A stretch of 64,000 nt of DNA from Desertimonas sp963733085 (GCA_963733085.1 CAVTBY010000010.1:806001-870000), one strand, 5' to 3'; counted from the stretch's first letter, positions 17,486-25,906 are shown. Program-made: numbers and translations. The notes: a model not told the origin generated them from the letters alone.

Positions 17486-17567
17486 CATTGGAGTGTTTCC
17501 TGCTATTGGAGTGTTTCGCGCGGGGCGTGTCTGCAGTTGACACTCCAATGCAGCAAACACTCCAATG
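17486..17567. repeat. Long imperfect palindrome between convergent ku and ligase, copy 1 of a dispersed repeat
   Basis: The arms 17486-17514 and 17540-17567 are complementary over 28 of 29 positions and each holds two GGAGTGTTT-type units. It sits exactly between two convergent genes, so it may act as a bidirectional terminator. A 40 bp part is repeated with few changes near 50450. Confidence 0.75.
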
Positions 17568-17578
17568 AGAGACGGGGA

Positions 17579-18499
17579 TCACGTTTCGCGGACGACTTCT
17601 TTCGGGGGTTTGTCGTCGCGAAGGCCGAGGAACACGGGGGCGCGCAGGCCACCGCCGTCGGTCCATTCGAGGAAGCCGACCTGGGCGACGAGCTCGGGGC
17701 GTACCCAGCGATAAGTGCCGCGCGGCAGCTTTGGCGCCACGGCGAACGGGCACTCGTCGGTCTCCAACTCGCGGAGCTTGGCCATCAGCGCTGTCAGCGT
17801 CCGTTCGTTGAATCCGGTACCGACGGCGCTGACGAACTGCAGGCTCCCGGACTCGTCGTGGACGCCGACGAGCAGCGAGCCGAACAACCCGGCGCGGTTG
17901 CCCTCGCCGAGCTTGTAGCCGCCGATGACCATCTCCTGGGAGTTGGTGTACTTGACCTTCACCCAGGCCGGAACTCGCCGCCCTGACTGGTACGTCGACG
18001 AGGCTCGCTTGGCGATCAGCCCCTCGAAGCGCTGGGCACGCGTCGCCGCCCCCATCACCTCGGCGTCGTCGCTCACCGGTGTGATCGACAGCGGCGGCGT
18101 CGGCCGCACCGACTCCTCGAGCAGTGCGCGTCGTTCACTCCACGGCCGGCCACGTAGGTCGGCGCCGTCGAGAACGAGCAGGTCGAACACGACGAACGCG
18201 TGCTGGCGGTCGGCGCGACCGACGCTCTGGAACGTGTGCCGGCCGTCGGCGTCGTAGGCGATCACCTCGCCGTCAACGACGACGTCGTGGTCGGTCGCCG
18301 CAACCACCGCCGTTCGCAGCCACGGCCACTGCGGGAGCTTCGGCTTACCGGTCGAGCTGACCGCGTCGAACGTGTCGCCGGCGCGGCGGGCGAGCACGCG
18401 GTGGCCGTCCCACTTCGGCTCGTACACCCAGTCGTCGCCCCGCGGCACCGCCCGCGTGTTCACGGCCCGCATCGGCGCGATCGGCCACGGGATAGACAT
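17579..18499 (-). CDS. ATP-dependent DNA ligase, stand-alone (LigD-ligase/LigC type)
   Basis: 306 residues from ATG 18499. The nucleotidyltransferase motif I is EPKWDGHR, with Lys as the AMP acceptor; further motifs are VVDGEVIAYD, VVFDLLVLDG, FEGLIAKR and VKVKYTNSQEMVIGGYKLGE, followed by an OB fold ending VFLGLRDDKPPKEV. It should seal the nick after Ku-LigD processing, replacing the ligase domain missing from the LigD protein. The start at 18499 is favoured over upstream extensions because the preceding 90 residues are low-complexity shadow sequence and CATCAT lies 7 nt before it. Its start codon overlaps that of the divergent macrodomain gene by 2 bp. Confidence 0.9.
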   Translation of the reverse strand: MSIPWPIAPMRAVNTRAVPRGDDWVYEPKWDGHRVLARRAGDTFDAVSSTGKPKLPQWPWLRTAVVAATDHDVVVDGEVIAYDADGRHTFQSVGRADRQHAFVVFDLLVLDGADLRGRPWSERRALLEESVRPTPPLSITPVSDDAEVMGAATRAQRFEGLIAKRASSTYQSGRRVPAWVKVKYTNSQEMVIGGYKLGEGNRAGLFGSLLVGVHDESGSLQFVSAVGTGFNERTLTALMAKLRELETDECPFAVAPKLPRGTYRWVRPELVAQVGFLEWTDGGGLRAPVFLGLRDDKPPKEVVRET

Positions 18500-19007
18500 G
18501 AACTCAATGATGATCGAAGTCGTGCAGGGCGACATCACTGCCGAGACCACGGATGCCATCGTCAACGCGGCGAACGAGTCGCTGCTCGGCGGTGGCGGCG
18601 TCGACGGGGCGATCCACCGAGGCGCCGGCCCGGAGTTGCTGGCGGCCTGCCGCGAGCTCGGAGGCTGCGCCACGGGTGACGCGAAGACAACGCCCGGCTT
18701 CCGACTCCCCGCCCGTTGGGTGATCCACACCGTCGGCCCGGTCTGGCACGGTGGCGGCGCCGGCGAGGCCAATCTGCTGGCCTCGTGCTACCGGCGCTCG
18801 CTCGCCGAGGCGGACCGCGTCGCCGCCCGTTCGATCGCCTTCCCGGCGATCTCCACGGGTGTCTACGGCTACCCGGCGGCGGCCGCCGCGGCGGTCGCTG
18901 TTGACGCCGTCCGCGCGACCCGGACGTCGGTCGAACGGGTTCGCTTCGTGTGCTTCGACGCGGCGACGGCAGCGATCTACGGCGAGCTGCTGAACGTCGC
19001 CGAGTGA
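18498..19007 (+). CDS. Macrodomain protein (ADP-ribose / O-acetyl-ADP-ribose hydrolase type)
   Basis: 169 residues. It has the macrodomain signatures VVQGDITAETTDAIVNAANE, SLLGGGGVDGAIHRGAGPEL, VIHTVGPVW and SIAFPAISTGVYGYPAAAAA, which form the ADP-ribose pocket; this is the MacroD-like/YmdB class. The enzyme may remove ADP-ribose from proteins or nucleic acid ends or hydrolyse O-acetyl-ADP-ribose. Starts at 18507 or 18510 are possible alternatives. It is back to back with the NHEJ ligase with overlapping ATGs (18497-18500), so the two probably share a regulatory region; a role in break repair is inference. Confidence 0.9.
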   Translation: MNSMMIEVVQGDITAETTDAIVNAANESLLGGGGVDGAIHRGAGPELLAACRELGGCATGDAKTTPGFRLPARWVIHTVGPVWHGGGAGEANLLASCYRRSLAEADRVAARSIAFPAISTGVYGYPAAAAAAVAVDAVRATRTSVERVRFVCFDAATAAIYGELLNVAE

Positions 19008-19020
19008 CGGGGCCAGGCTT

Positions 19021-19473
19021 TCAGTCCGCCGCCGGGCCGGACAGGAGAACCGGACATGGCGCGTTGCGAACGAGGTGATCGGACACCGATCCGAGCACCG
19101 CGCGTTTGAGCCCACCGCGACCACGCGATCCCGCAACGATCACGGTGGCGCCGCTCTCGGCCGCCAGATCGCACAGCGCACGGCCGGGGTCACCCTCGAT
19201 CGCGACTGTCTCCACAGAGGCGTTGCCGTCGAGTCCGAGTGCCGACACCGCCACGTTGAGGATCTCGTCGGCGGCGTTGCGGTGGGCCTCCACCGTCTCG
19301 GCGTACTGCTGCTCGTCGATGACCCCACCGGCGAAGCCGGACGCGCCGAGCAGCAACGAGGCGTCGACGGGTTCGACCACAGTGACGACGACGGTGCGCT
19401 CGGCTGGGCCGAGGACTCGGAGCCCGGCGACCAGCGCCTCGGTGGCGAGATCGGAGCCGTCCGTGCAAAGCAT
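19021..19473 (-). CDS. Universal stress protein domain protein
   Basis: 150 residues. It begins with the first UspA strand and loop (MLCTDGSDLATEAL) and ends with the nucleotide-binding block SGATVIVAGSRGRGGLKRAV, GSVSDHLVRNAPCPVLL (the GX2GX9GS pattern), so ATP binding is likely. ATG 19473 gives normal family length, but it lies very near the start of the first strand, so a slightly earlier start in the tail of the damaged beta-lactamase-like gene cannot be excluded. It is convergent with the macrodomain gene. Confidence 0.85.
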   Translation of the reverse strand: MLCTDGSDLATEALVAGLRVLGPAERTVVVTVVEPVDASLLLGASGFAGGVIDEQQYAETVEAHRNAADEILNVAVSALGLDGNASVETVAIEGDPGRALCDLAAESGATVIVAGSRGRGGLKRAVLGSVSDHLVRNAPCPVLLSGPAAD

Positions 19474-19479
19474 GTCAGC

Positions 19480-20681
19480 GAGGTCAGGCGCATCCGTCGT
19501 GCTCGTCGGCGCGAGCGCATCACCGAACTCCTGGACGATACGGGCGACCGACGAGATCGGGGCGAGCGCCGCCCTCGTTGGCGAGGACGACGACGACGAG
19601 GTCGAGCTCGGGAACGATCGTGATCGACTGGCCGTTGAACCCATTGGCCGGAACGCAGTCGGGGTACGCGTTCTGCCGTTCCGGTGAGCCACCAGTGGGC
19701 GCCGTAGACGGGCTCATCCGGGGACCGGCATGCGGGCGTAGTCGACCCACTCCGTCGGGCACGATCTGGGTACCGTCCCACTCCCCGCCGCGTAGGTACA
19801 GCAGCCCGAAGCGGGCGAAGTCAGCGCCGTCATGTCGATCGTCCGAACCGCCGCTCATCACGCCGATGCCATCGAGGTCGTGGACCACCGAGGTGATGCC
19901 GAGCGGGCCGAACAGCTCGTCCTGCGCCCAACGGTGCGTTCCGCGTCGAAGTAGCCGACCTGTCGGCGATGATCCGCGACAGGATCATCGACGTCCCGGT
20001 CGAGTAGTTCCACACCGTCCCCGGGCGGGCGACGAGCGGCCGATCGGCGGCGAAGTGGGCCCGGTCGGCGCTGACCGTCGCCGAAGAGCATCTCGATCAC
20101 GTCGCTCGTGCCCGTCGTACTCCTCCTCCCACTCGAGCCCGGAGCGCATGTGCAGCATCGTGTCGATGGTGATCTCGTGGCGAGGGTCGCTCGGGTCCGA
20201 CCACTCCGGCACCTCGCGCCGGCGCGAACACGTCGAGCCGACCCTCGGCGACGAGGATCCCGACCATCGCCTGGGTGATCGACTTCGCCATCGACCACGA
20301 CACATGTGCCACGGCGGGATCCCATTCCTCGCTATAGCGCTCGATGACGAGCTCACCGCCCTGCACGGCGAGGACGGCGTCGATGCAGCAGCTCTCTCCC
20401 TCCGGCGGTGCGAGCGCCCATGTGAGGAACTCGTCGATCGCCGCGGCGTCGAACCCGGCGGGCAACTCCCCGACCGGCCACTCGCTCGTCGGCCACGGCA
20501 CCCCGTCGGGCTGGGCGGGGTACGCCTCGCCGGCGAACATCCATCCGAGACCCGGCCTCGTCGAGAGCCGTCCCAGCGTTCCTCGGGGATCTCGAACGAC
20601 GGCGCTGCCGGTGGCTCGGTCGTCCCCGATGCCATCGACGGGACGAGCGTGGCCCCAGGCGCCACGACCGGGCATCAACAC
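19480..20681 (-). pseudogene. Beta-lactamase-fold serine hydrolase, heavily frameshifted
   Basis: Fragments in all three frames join into a class C beta-lactamase/esterase-like protein: HVSWSMAKSITQAMVGILVA (the SxxK box), ITIDTMLHMRSGLEWEEEY, DVIEMLFGD, VWNYSTGTSMILSRIIADR (the YxN-like box), FARFGLLYLRGGEWDGTQIV, GFNGQSITIVPELDLVVVVL. At least six, probably eight, frame changes are needed, near 20222, 20105, 20080, 19950, 19760, 19720, 19690 and 19570. That density is far above the rest of the window, so it is either a true pseudogene or a locally bad consensus. Confidence 0.75.
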
Positions 20682-20747
20682 GAGTCCGAGTTCTCACGGG
20701 CCATCCTGCTCACTTTGCGTTCCGGGGCCACGCGGGTCACCACTGCG

Positions 20748-20753
20748 TAGCGT
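20748..20753 (+). promoter_or_regulatory. -10 box for leaderless purU
   Basis: TAGCGT is followed by exactly 6 nt and ATG 20760. The alternative GTG 20757 would be only 3 nt away, so the ATG is preferred. Confidence 0.55.
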
Positions 20754-20759
20754 GAGGTG

Positions 20760-21611
20760 ATGGCCAACGCTGTGCTGCTCGTCGCCTGTCCGGATCAACG
20801 CGGCATCGTCGCCGCTGTGGCGTCGTTCGTCACGGCCCACGGCGGCAACATCGTCGACCTCCAGCAGCACACCGACCACACCGACGCCTTGTTCATCCAA
20901 CGTGTCGAGTTCGAGCTCGACGGCCTCACGTTGTCTCGCGAAGAGATCGCCGCCGCAGCCGCGCCGATGATGGAGAGGTTTGCGATGCGCGGGACCTTGC
21001 GCTTCATGGACGAGCGCCGGCGCGTCGCCGTGCTCGCCTCGCGAGAGTCCCACTGCCTCAACGACCTCCTCCACCGTCGTCGCAGCGGCGAGCTGGCGAT
21101 CGATCTTCCGGTCGTCATCAGCAACCATCCCGACCACATGGAGATGGCTTCGTGGTTCGATGTCGAGTACCGCCACCTTCCGATCGTCGGCGGCGACAAA
21201 GCTGCCCAGGAGGAACTCGTCGCCGCCGTCCTCGCTGAGCATCAGATCGACCTCGTGGTCCTCGCTCGCTACATGCAGGTGCTCTCACCTGCGTTCTGCG
21301 CGGAGTGGGCCGGCCGGGCGATCAACATCCACCACTCGTTCCTGCCATCGTTCAGTGGTGCACGGCCGTACCACCAGGCGCACGAGCGCGGCGTAAAGCT
21401 GATCGGCGTGACCGCCCACTACGTGACCGCCGACCTCGACCAGGGGCCGATCATCGAACAAGACGTGATCCGGGTCAGCCATCGCGACGATGTCGACGAG
21501 CTGCGCCGCAAGGGGCGCGACCTCGAAGTCGCCGTTCTCGCCAGGGCCGTGCACGCCCACATCGAGCACCGCACTCTCATCTACGGCCGGCGCACCGTCG
21601 TCTTCGATTGA
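20760..21611 (+). CDS. purU: Formyltetrahydrofolate deformylase
   Basis: 283 residues. An N-terminal ACT domain (LLVACPDQRGIVAAVASFVT, GGNIVDLQQHTD) is followed by the formyltransferase-fold catalytic domain with the active-site segment NIHHSFLPSFSGARPYHQA and GVTAHYVTADLDQGPIIEQD. It releases formate from 10-formyl-THF and so balances the one-carbon pool; the ACT domain is the expected site of glycine/methionine regulation. The length is normal and the gene is intact. Confidence 0.95.
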   Translation: MANAVLLVACPDQRGIVAAVASFVTAHGGNIVDLQQHTDHTDALFIQRVEFELDGLTLSREEIAAAAAPMMERFAMRGTLRFMDERRRVAVLASRESHCLNDLLHRRRSGELAIDLPVVISNHPDHMEMASWFDVEYRHLPIVGGDKAAQEELVAAVLAEHQIDLVVLARYMQVLSPAFCAEWAGRAINIHHSFLPSFSGARPYHQAHERGVKLIGVTAHYVTADLDQGPIIEQDVIRVSHRDDVDELRRKGRDLEVAVLARAVHAHIEHRTLIYGRRTVVFD

Positions 21612-21618
21612 CGCGGCG

Positions 21619-22317
21619 TCAGCCGCTCGCCATCGCCGACGCCTGAGCGGCCACGAGCGAAGTGAACGGACTGCCCAGGAACCATCGCGGCAGCGCCCGG
21701 ACGAACCGCGGCGGACCATCGACGCGTATCGACCCGGTGGTGATGGCGTGGCGCCATGACTCGACCCCGCTGAACACGCCGGACAGGGTCGGCGTCGGGC
21801 ACGACACGATCACGTCGCTGTCGTATCCCGGGTGCTGATTGCACACCGACGCCTCGCCACGGTCGAGCACGATCCACACCGTCAACCGCTCGGGCGCGGT
21901 GTGGTCGAACTGCACGACAACCCGACCGGGCGGCAGGGCGGCGGTGTCGACGCGGTGGTGCATCCACCAAGTCAGCGTGATCGGATCGATGGCGCGGGGT
22001 TCCAGCTCGTTGTACAGCCACTGCACCGACCACTCGCCGAGCGCCATGACGACACTCTCGAGGTCCTTGCCGGCCGGTGTCAGGTGGTACTCGCTACCTC
22101 GTCCACCCGCTATCGGCCACCGCTCGAGGACACCTTTGCGTTCGAGGTGCTTCAGTCGTTGCACGAGCAGCGACCGGGAGATCCCGGGCAGGCCGCGAGC
22201 AATGTCGTTGAAGCGGGTGCTGCCGAGGATCAGCTCGCGCAAGATCAGCGGCGTCCAGCGGTCGGCCACGACCTCGGCGCCCATCGACACCGGACAGAAC
22301 TTTCCGTAATCCGGCAT
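21619..22317 (-). CDS. HxlR-type transcriptional regulator with C-terminal SCP2-like domain
   Basis: 232 residues. The winged helix (about residues 1-100) has the HxlR pattern CPVSMGAEVVADRWTPLILR, FNDIARGLPGISRSLLVQRL, RGSEYHLTPAGKDLE. The last 120 residues (VVVQFDHTAPERLTVWIVLD, CNQHPGYDSDVIVSCPTPTL) look like a sterol-carrier-protein-2-like lipid-binding fold, which could be the ligand sensor. ATG 22317 has TACGGT 6 nt upstream. It is divergent from an acyl-CoA dehydrogenase gene, which is its most likely target. Confidence 0.85.
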   Translation of the reverse strand: MPDYGKFCPVSMGAEVVADRWTPLILRELILGSTRFNDIARGLPGISRSLLVQRLKHLERKGVLERWPIAGGRGSEYHLTPAGKDLESVVMALGEWSVQWLYNELEPRAIDPITLTWWMHHRVDTAALPPGRVVVQFDHTAPERLTVWIVLDRGEASVCNQHPGYDSDVIVSCPTPTLSGVFSGVESWRHAITTGSIRVDGPPRFVRALPRWFLGSPFTSLVAAQASAMASG

Positions 22318-22420
22318 TCGGCCACCGTAGTCCCCACATCAGAGTCGGAGTCCAGAATTCGAACCGGTTTGGTTCAGAAAATCGACTAGCCGTCCGTTCG
22401 ACAAACGGGACAATGACGTC
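22318..22420. promoter_or_regulatory. Divergent leaderless promoters and putative HxlR operator
   Basis: On the minus strand, TACGGT (22324-22329) lies 6 nt from the regulator ATG. On the plus strand, GACAAT (22409-22414) lies 6 nt from the dehydrogenase ATG. Between them are the inverted repeats GAACC-N5-GGTTC (about 22360-22374) and CCGT-N11-ACGG (about 22390-22408), candidate binding sites for the HxlR protein. Confidence 0.5.
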
Positions 22421-23581
22421 ATGACGACAGTGATGGAGACCCACGACGCCCAGGCACGGGAGGCGGAGCTCGTTGCCTGGGCGGCCGGCTTCGGGCCGGT
22501 CCTTGCCGAACACGCCGCCCGCCACGACGCCGAGGGCTCGTGGGTAGAGGAGTCATTCGAACTCCTCCGCGACGCCGGCTTTCTCGCCCTCGCCGTGCCG
22601 ACCGAGCTCGGCGGCATGGGTGCGACGATACGCCAGACATCGATGGTGATGCGCGAGCTCGCCCACTACTGCAGCTCCACGGCACTGGCGATGTCGATGC
22701 ACCAGCACGTCTCCACCTTCACGGCGTGGCGCTATCGCCGCGATATGCCGGGCGCCGAGGCGACACTGCGGCGCATCGTCGACGATCGCATCGTCCTCGT
22801 CTCGACGGGCGGTGGCGACTTCGTGCGGCCGCGCGGCGAGGCGGTACGCGTCGAAGGCGGCTACAAGGTCAGCGGAACCAAGATCTTCGCCAGCCAGTCG
22901 CCGGTCGGCACGGTGATGTCGACGATGTTCCCGTACGAGGACCCCGAGCGCGGCCTGCGCGTCCTCAACATGGCGGTGCCGTTCAATGACCCTGGCGTCA
23001 CGGTGCACGACAACTGGGACACCCTCGGCATGCGCGGCACCGCCAGCAACGACGTGACGATCACCGACGTGTTCGTCCCCGACGAGCGAGTGGTCGCCGA
23101 TCGTCCCTATGGTGTCGTCGATCCGCCGTTGCAGGTGATCGCCAGCATCGCCTTCTCGATCATCGACGGGGTGTACCTCGGAGTCGCCGAAGCGGCTGCG
23201 GCGGCAGCGATCGATCTCGTCACCGGCCAGGCCAAGGGCGACGACCCGTCGGTGCAGCGACTCGTCGGGCTGATGCGCAACCGCCTGCAGGTTGCCGGGT
23301 GGGCGCTCGACGGCTCACTCGCCGTCGTCGGCGACGACCCTGGGCCGTCGATGGAGACGGTGGCGGCGGTGATGGCGACCAAGCGTGAGATCAGCCTGGC
23401 GGGCATCGAGGTGTGCGACCTGGCGATGGAGGTCGCTGGTGGTGCGGCCTTCTTCAAGGGCTCGCCGATCGAACGGGCCTACCGCGACATCCGCGGCATC
23501 AAGTTCCACCCGTTCAGCATCGAGATGACGCTGCTCCATGCCGGCCGCCTCGCCCTCGGCCGTCCCTGCGACGTCGTCTGA
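22421..23581 (+). CDS. Acyl-CoA dehydrogenase family protein
   Basis: 386 residues. It has the acyl-CoA dehydrogenase fold: a helical N-domain (LLRDAGFLALAVPTELGGMG), a beta domain (VSGTKIFASQSPVGTVMSTM, WDTLGMRGTASNDVTITDVF) and a helical C-domain (VQRLVGLMRNRLQVAGWALD, RAYRDIRGIKFHPFSIEMTL). It is FAD-dependent. The WDTLGMRGTASND block is of the broad ACAD/flavin monooxygenase type, so the substrate may be an acyl-CoA or another activated acid. The divergent HxlR-SCP2 regulator suggests induction by a lipid-like ligand. Confidence 0.9.
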   Translation: MTTVMETHDAQAREAELVAWAAGFGPVLAEHAARHDAEGSWVEESFELLRDAGFLALAVPTELGGMGATIRQTSMVMRELAHYCSSTALAMSMHQHVSTFTAWRYRRDMPGAEATLRRIVDDRIVLVSTGGGDFVRPRGEAVRVEGGYKVSGTKIFASQSPVGTVMSTMFPYEDPERGLRVLNMAVPFNDPGVTVHDNWDTLGMRGTASNDVTITDVFVPDERVVADRPYGVVDPPLQVIASIAFSIIDGVYLGVAEAAAAAAIDLVTGQAKGDDPSVQRLVGLMRNRLQVAGWALDGSLAVVGDDPGPSMETVAAVMATKREISLAGIEVCDLAMEVAGGAAFFKGSPIERAYRDIRGIKFHPFSIEMTLLHAGRLALGRPCDVV

Positions 23582-23614
23582 TCGCCCGAGCGGGTTCTCA
23601 CGGGTTGCAGCGGC

Positions 23615-23620
23615 TAGAAC
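23615..23620 (+). promoter_or_regulatory. -10 box for leaderless PPOX gene
   Basis: TAGAAC is followed by 6 nt and ATG 23627; its last base departs from TANNNT. Confidence 0.4.
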
Positions 23621-23626
23621 CTCGGC

Positions 23627-24028
23627 ATGAGTGAGAACGTGCTGACCGCCGACGACATTGCCCTGATCAACGAACCGCACCTTGGCCTCGTTGCCTCGGT
23701 GATGCCGGACGGCTCGCCGCAGATCACACCCGTCTGGGTCGACACCGACGGCGAGAACCTGCGTTTCAACACCGCTCGGGGCCGCGTCAAGACGAACAAC
23801 CTCGAACGAGACCCACGCGTCGCCGTCGTCGTCGTCGACGAAGCCGACCCCTACCGGTGGATCAGCATCCGCGGCACCGTTGAGCTCTCCAACGAGGGCG
23901 CCGACGAACACATCGACGCCCTCGCCAAGAAGTACATGGATGTCGACTCGTATCCCGGCCGCAACCCGGCGGAGCAACGCGTCACGGTGACGGTCCACGC
24001 CCAACACCGCAACACGTACGGGCGCTGA
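23627..24028 (+). CDS. PPOX-class F420-dependent/FMN oxidoreductase
   Basis: 133 residues, a single split-barrel domain: HLGLVASVMPDGSPQITPVW, LRFNTARGRVKTNNLERDPR, WISIRGTVELSNEGADEHID. The length and motifs fit the actinobacterial F420H2-dependent reductases (Rv1155-like), although FMN or heme-handling relatives share the fold. It is downstream of the acyl-CoA dehydrogenase in the same direction but has its own -10-like signal. The product should be a cytoplasmic homodimer. Confidence 0.85.
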   Translation: MSENVLTADDIALINEPHLGLVASVMPDGSPQITPVWVDTDGENLRFNTARGRVKTNNLERDPRVAVVVVDEADPYRWISIRGTVELSNEGADEHIDALAKKYMDVDSYPGRNPAEQRVTVTVHAQHRNTYGR

Positions 24029-24040
24029 TTCCGGCTCTGT

Positions 24041-24077
24041 GTCAGCGAACACGACGCCGGCGGTCGTGTTCGCTGAC
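24041..24077. terminator. Perfect 15 bp hairpin between convergent genes
   Basis: The arms GTCAGCGAACACGAC (24041-24055) and their exact complement (24063-24077) flank a 7 nt loop. There is no T run. It lies between the PPOX stop and the convergent permease stop, so it may terminate both. Confidence 0.6.
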
Positions 24078-24087
24078 GCAGACGCCC

Positions 24088-24891
24088 TCACCCGACGTTG
24101 CGGCGCATTGTGCGGACGGCGACGACGACCGCCACGGCGGCGACGAGGGCGGGCCACCACAGGGCGTGCGGATCGTCGGTGGAGCCGAGCCAGGACACGC
24201 GCAGCCCGCCGATGATGTGACTCAGCGGCAGCACGTCGGACACCGTCTGCATCGCCCCGGTCATCACCTCGCGAGGAGGGCCGCCTCCGCCAAGGAGGAA
24301 CATCGGGACGAACAACAGGTTGCCGAACGCGGCCGCCGCCCGGCTGCTCGGCATCACCGCGCCGAGCGCACCGCCGATGGCGATGAAGCACAGCAGGCCG
24401 GCGACGAACCAGGCGGCGACGCGGAGCGGATCGTCCGGCATCGACACGCCGTAGGCGGCGGCGCCGATGGCCAGCACCACCGCGCTGGCGACCGTGCCGA
24501 GCACGGCCCCGAGGGCGATGTGGCTGCCGATCACGGCGCGGGCGTCGAGTCCGGCTGCGCGGTAGCGGCGCAGCACGCCGAGCTCGCGGTGTGACGCGAG
24601 GTGGGCGGGCAAGGTCACGAGGCCGAGCGAGGCGAGCACGACGCCCACGTAGCCGACCACGTAATGCTCGCTCGGGATCACCCCGCCGAAGTCGGGGTCG
24701 GGGTCGGAGCCGAAGACCCCGGCGAGCACGAGCACCGTCACCGCAGGGAAGGCGACGAGGCCGACGAGCACACCGGGCTCACGCAACAGCAAACGCAGCT
24801 CGAGGCCGGTGAGCCGGACGATCGTCCGCAGCAATCCGTCCTGACGGCGGCCGGCATCTGTTGAGATGCTCGGGGTAACTACGACATTCAT
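24088..24891 (-). CDS. ABC-2 type transporter permease (module 2)
   Basis: 267 residues from ATG 24891, which shares one base with the ATPase stop codon (TGATG). Six hydrophobic helices are visible, beginning after LLLREPGVLVGLVAFPAVTV, and the cytoplasmic loop HRELGVLRRYRAAGLDARAV is typical of ABC-2 permeases. With the upstream ATPase it should form an exporter; the substrate is unknown. An in-frame upstream extension is shadow sequence of the ATPase gene. Confidence 0.85.
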   Translation of the reverse strand: MNVVVTPSISTDAGRRQDGLLRTIVRLTGLELRLLLREPGVLVGLVAFPAVTVLVLAGVFGSDPDPDFGGVIPSEHYVVGYVGVVLASLGLVTLPAHLASHRELGVLRRYRAAGLDARAVIGSHIALGAVLGTVASAVVLAIGAAAYGVSMPDDPLRVAAWFVAGLLCFIAIGGALGAVMPSSRAAAAFGNLLFVPMFLLGGGGPPREVMTGAMQTVSDVLPLSHIIGGLRVSWLGSTDDPHALWWPALVAAVAVVVAVRTMRRNVG

Positions 24892-25808
24892 CACGCGGCC
24901 TCCTCGGTCCTTCTCTGGGTGAGCTTGACGAACTGTTCTTCGAGCGATGGGCGGTGCACGCGCAGGTCGATGGCGGGCCGGCCGATCTCGACGAGGTGCG
25001 CTCCGACGAACGCCAGCACCGGCCCGGTTCCGGCGACTCGGACCTCTGGGCCGTGGCGTTGCACGCGCTCCACGCCGGGCAGGGTGTGCAACGTTCGGAC
25101 GTCGATCTCGGCGTCGGTGAACCGTACGGTCGCCGCCCCACCGAGCTCGTCGACGATCCCAGCCGGTGAGCCGTCGGCGACGACCCGGCCGCGATCCATC
25201 ACGACGATGCGGTCGCACAGTCGCTCGGCCTCTTCGACGTCGTGAGTCACGAGCACCACCGTCGTGCCGCCATCGCGCACCCTGCGGATCACGTCCCAGG
25301 TGTGCCGCCTGCCGACGGGATCGAGGTTCTGCGTCAGCTCGTCGAGGAACACGAGCTGCGGGCGGCCGACAAGAGCGAGGGCGACGAACAGACGCTGCCG
25401 CTCGCCCCCGGACAGCGCACCGAATGAACGTCCCCACAGGCGGGCGAGGTCCCACTCCTCGGCGAGCTCGCCGAGTGGCCGGGGACTCGCATGCAGCGAC
25501 GAGAACAGCCGCAGCGCCTCGCCGACACGCATCCGGTCGGGTAAAGCCGCGTCCTGGAGCTGGGCGCCGATGCGCCGGCGCAAGCGGTCGCCGGCGGTGG
25601 CCGGATCCAGGCCGAGCACGGTCGCCGACCCACGATCGGACCGGCGCAAGCCCTGGAGGATCTCGACCGTCGTCGTCTTGCCGGCTCCGTTCGTGCCAAG
25701 GAGGCCGAACAACTCGCCACGACGGACGACGAACGACACGTCAAGGAGAACCTCCGCGGACCCATAGCGCTTGCCCAACCCATCGACTTCCACAAGGTTG
25801 ATCGTCAT
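24891..25808 (-). CDS. ABC transporter ATP-binding protein (module 2)
   Basis: 305 residues from ATG 25808, chosen because CACGAT lies 6 nt upstream. Walker A is GTNGAGKTT, the signature is LSGGERQRL, and Walker B is LVFLDELTQNLDP, where DELTQNLD replaces the usual DEPTNGLD; this variant occurs in some ABC-2 exporters. The C-terminal accessory domain covers residues 220-305. It is the second gene set in this window with the order kinase, regulator, ATPase, permease. Confidence 0.9.
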   Translation of the reverse strand: MTINLVEVDGLGKRYGSAEVLLDVSFVVRRGELFGLLGTNGAGKTTTVEILQGLRRSDRGSATVLGLDPATAGDRLRRRIGAQLQDAALPDRMRVGEALRLFSSLHASPRPLGELAEEWDLARLWGRSFGALSGGERQRLFVALALVGRPQLVFLDELTQNLDPVGRRHTWDVIRRVRDGGTTVVLVTHDVEEAERLCDRIVVMDRGRVVADGSPAGIVDELGGAATVRFTDAEIDVRTLHTLPGVERVQRHGPEVRVAGTGPVLAFVGAHLVEIGRPAIDLRVHRPSLEEQFVKLTQRRTEEAA

Positions 25809-25906
25809 CGGTCGATCGTGCGCCACGAATGGCTCGAGCACATCGCCCGACGGTCCCGATGACGTCTCCGCCCACGGTCGGAGTTGGCAACAGCCGGATC
25901 GGCTGG

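Noticed and set aside
17481..17986. Extension of Ku beyond 17480 in the original frame
   Set aside because: The extra 170 codons run through the palindrome and antisense to the ligase; the neighbouring frame gives a normal basic Ku ending.
18500..18772. N-terminal extension of the DNA ligase
   Set aside because: It is antisense to the macrodomain motifs and low-complexity; the ATG at 18499 has a well-spaced -10 box.
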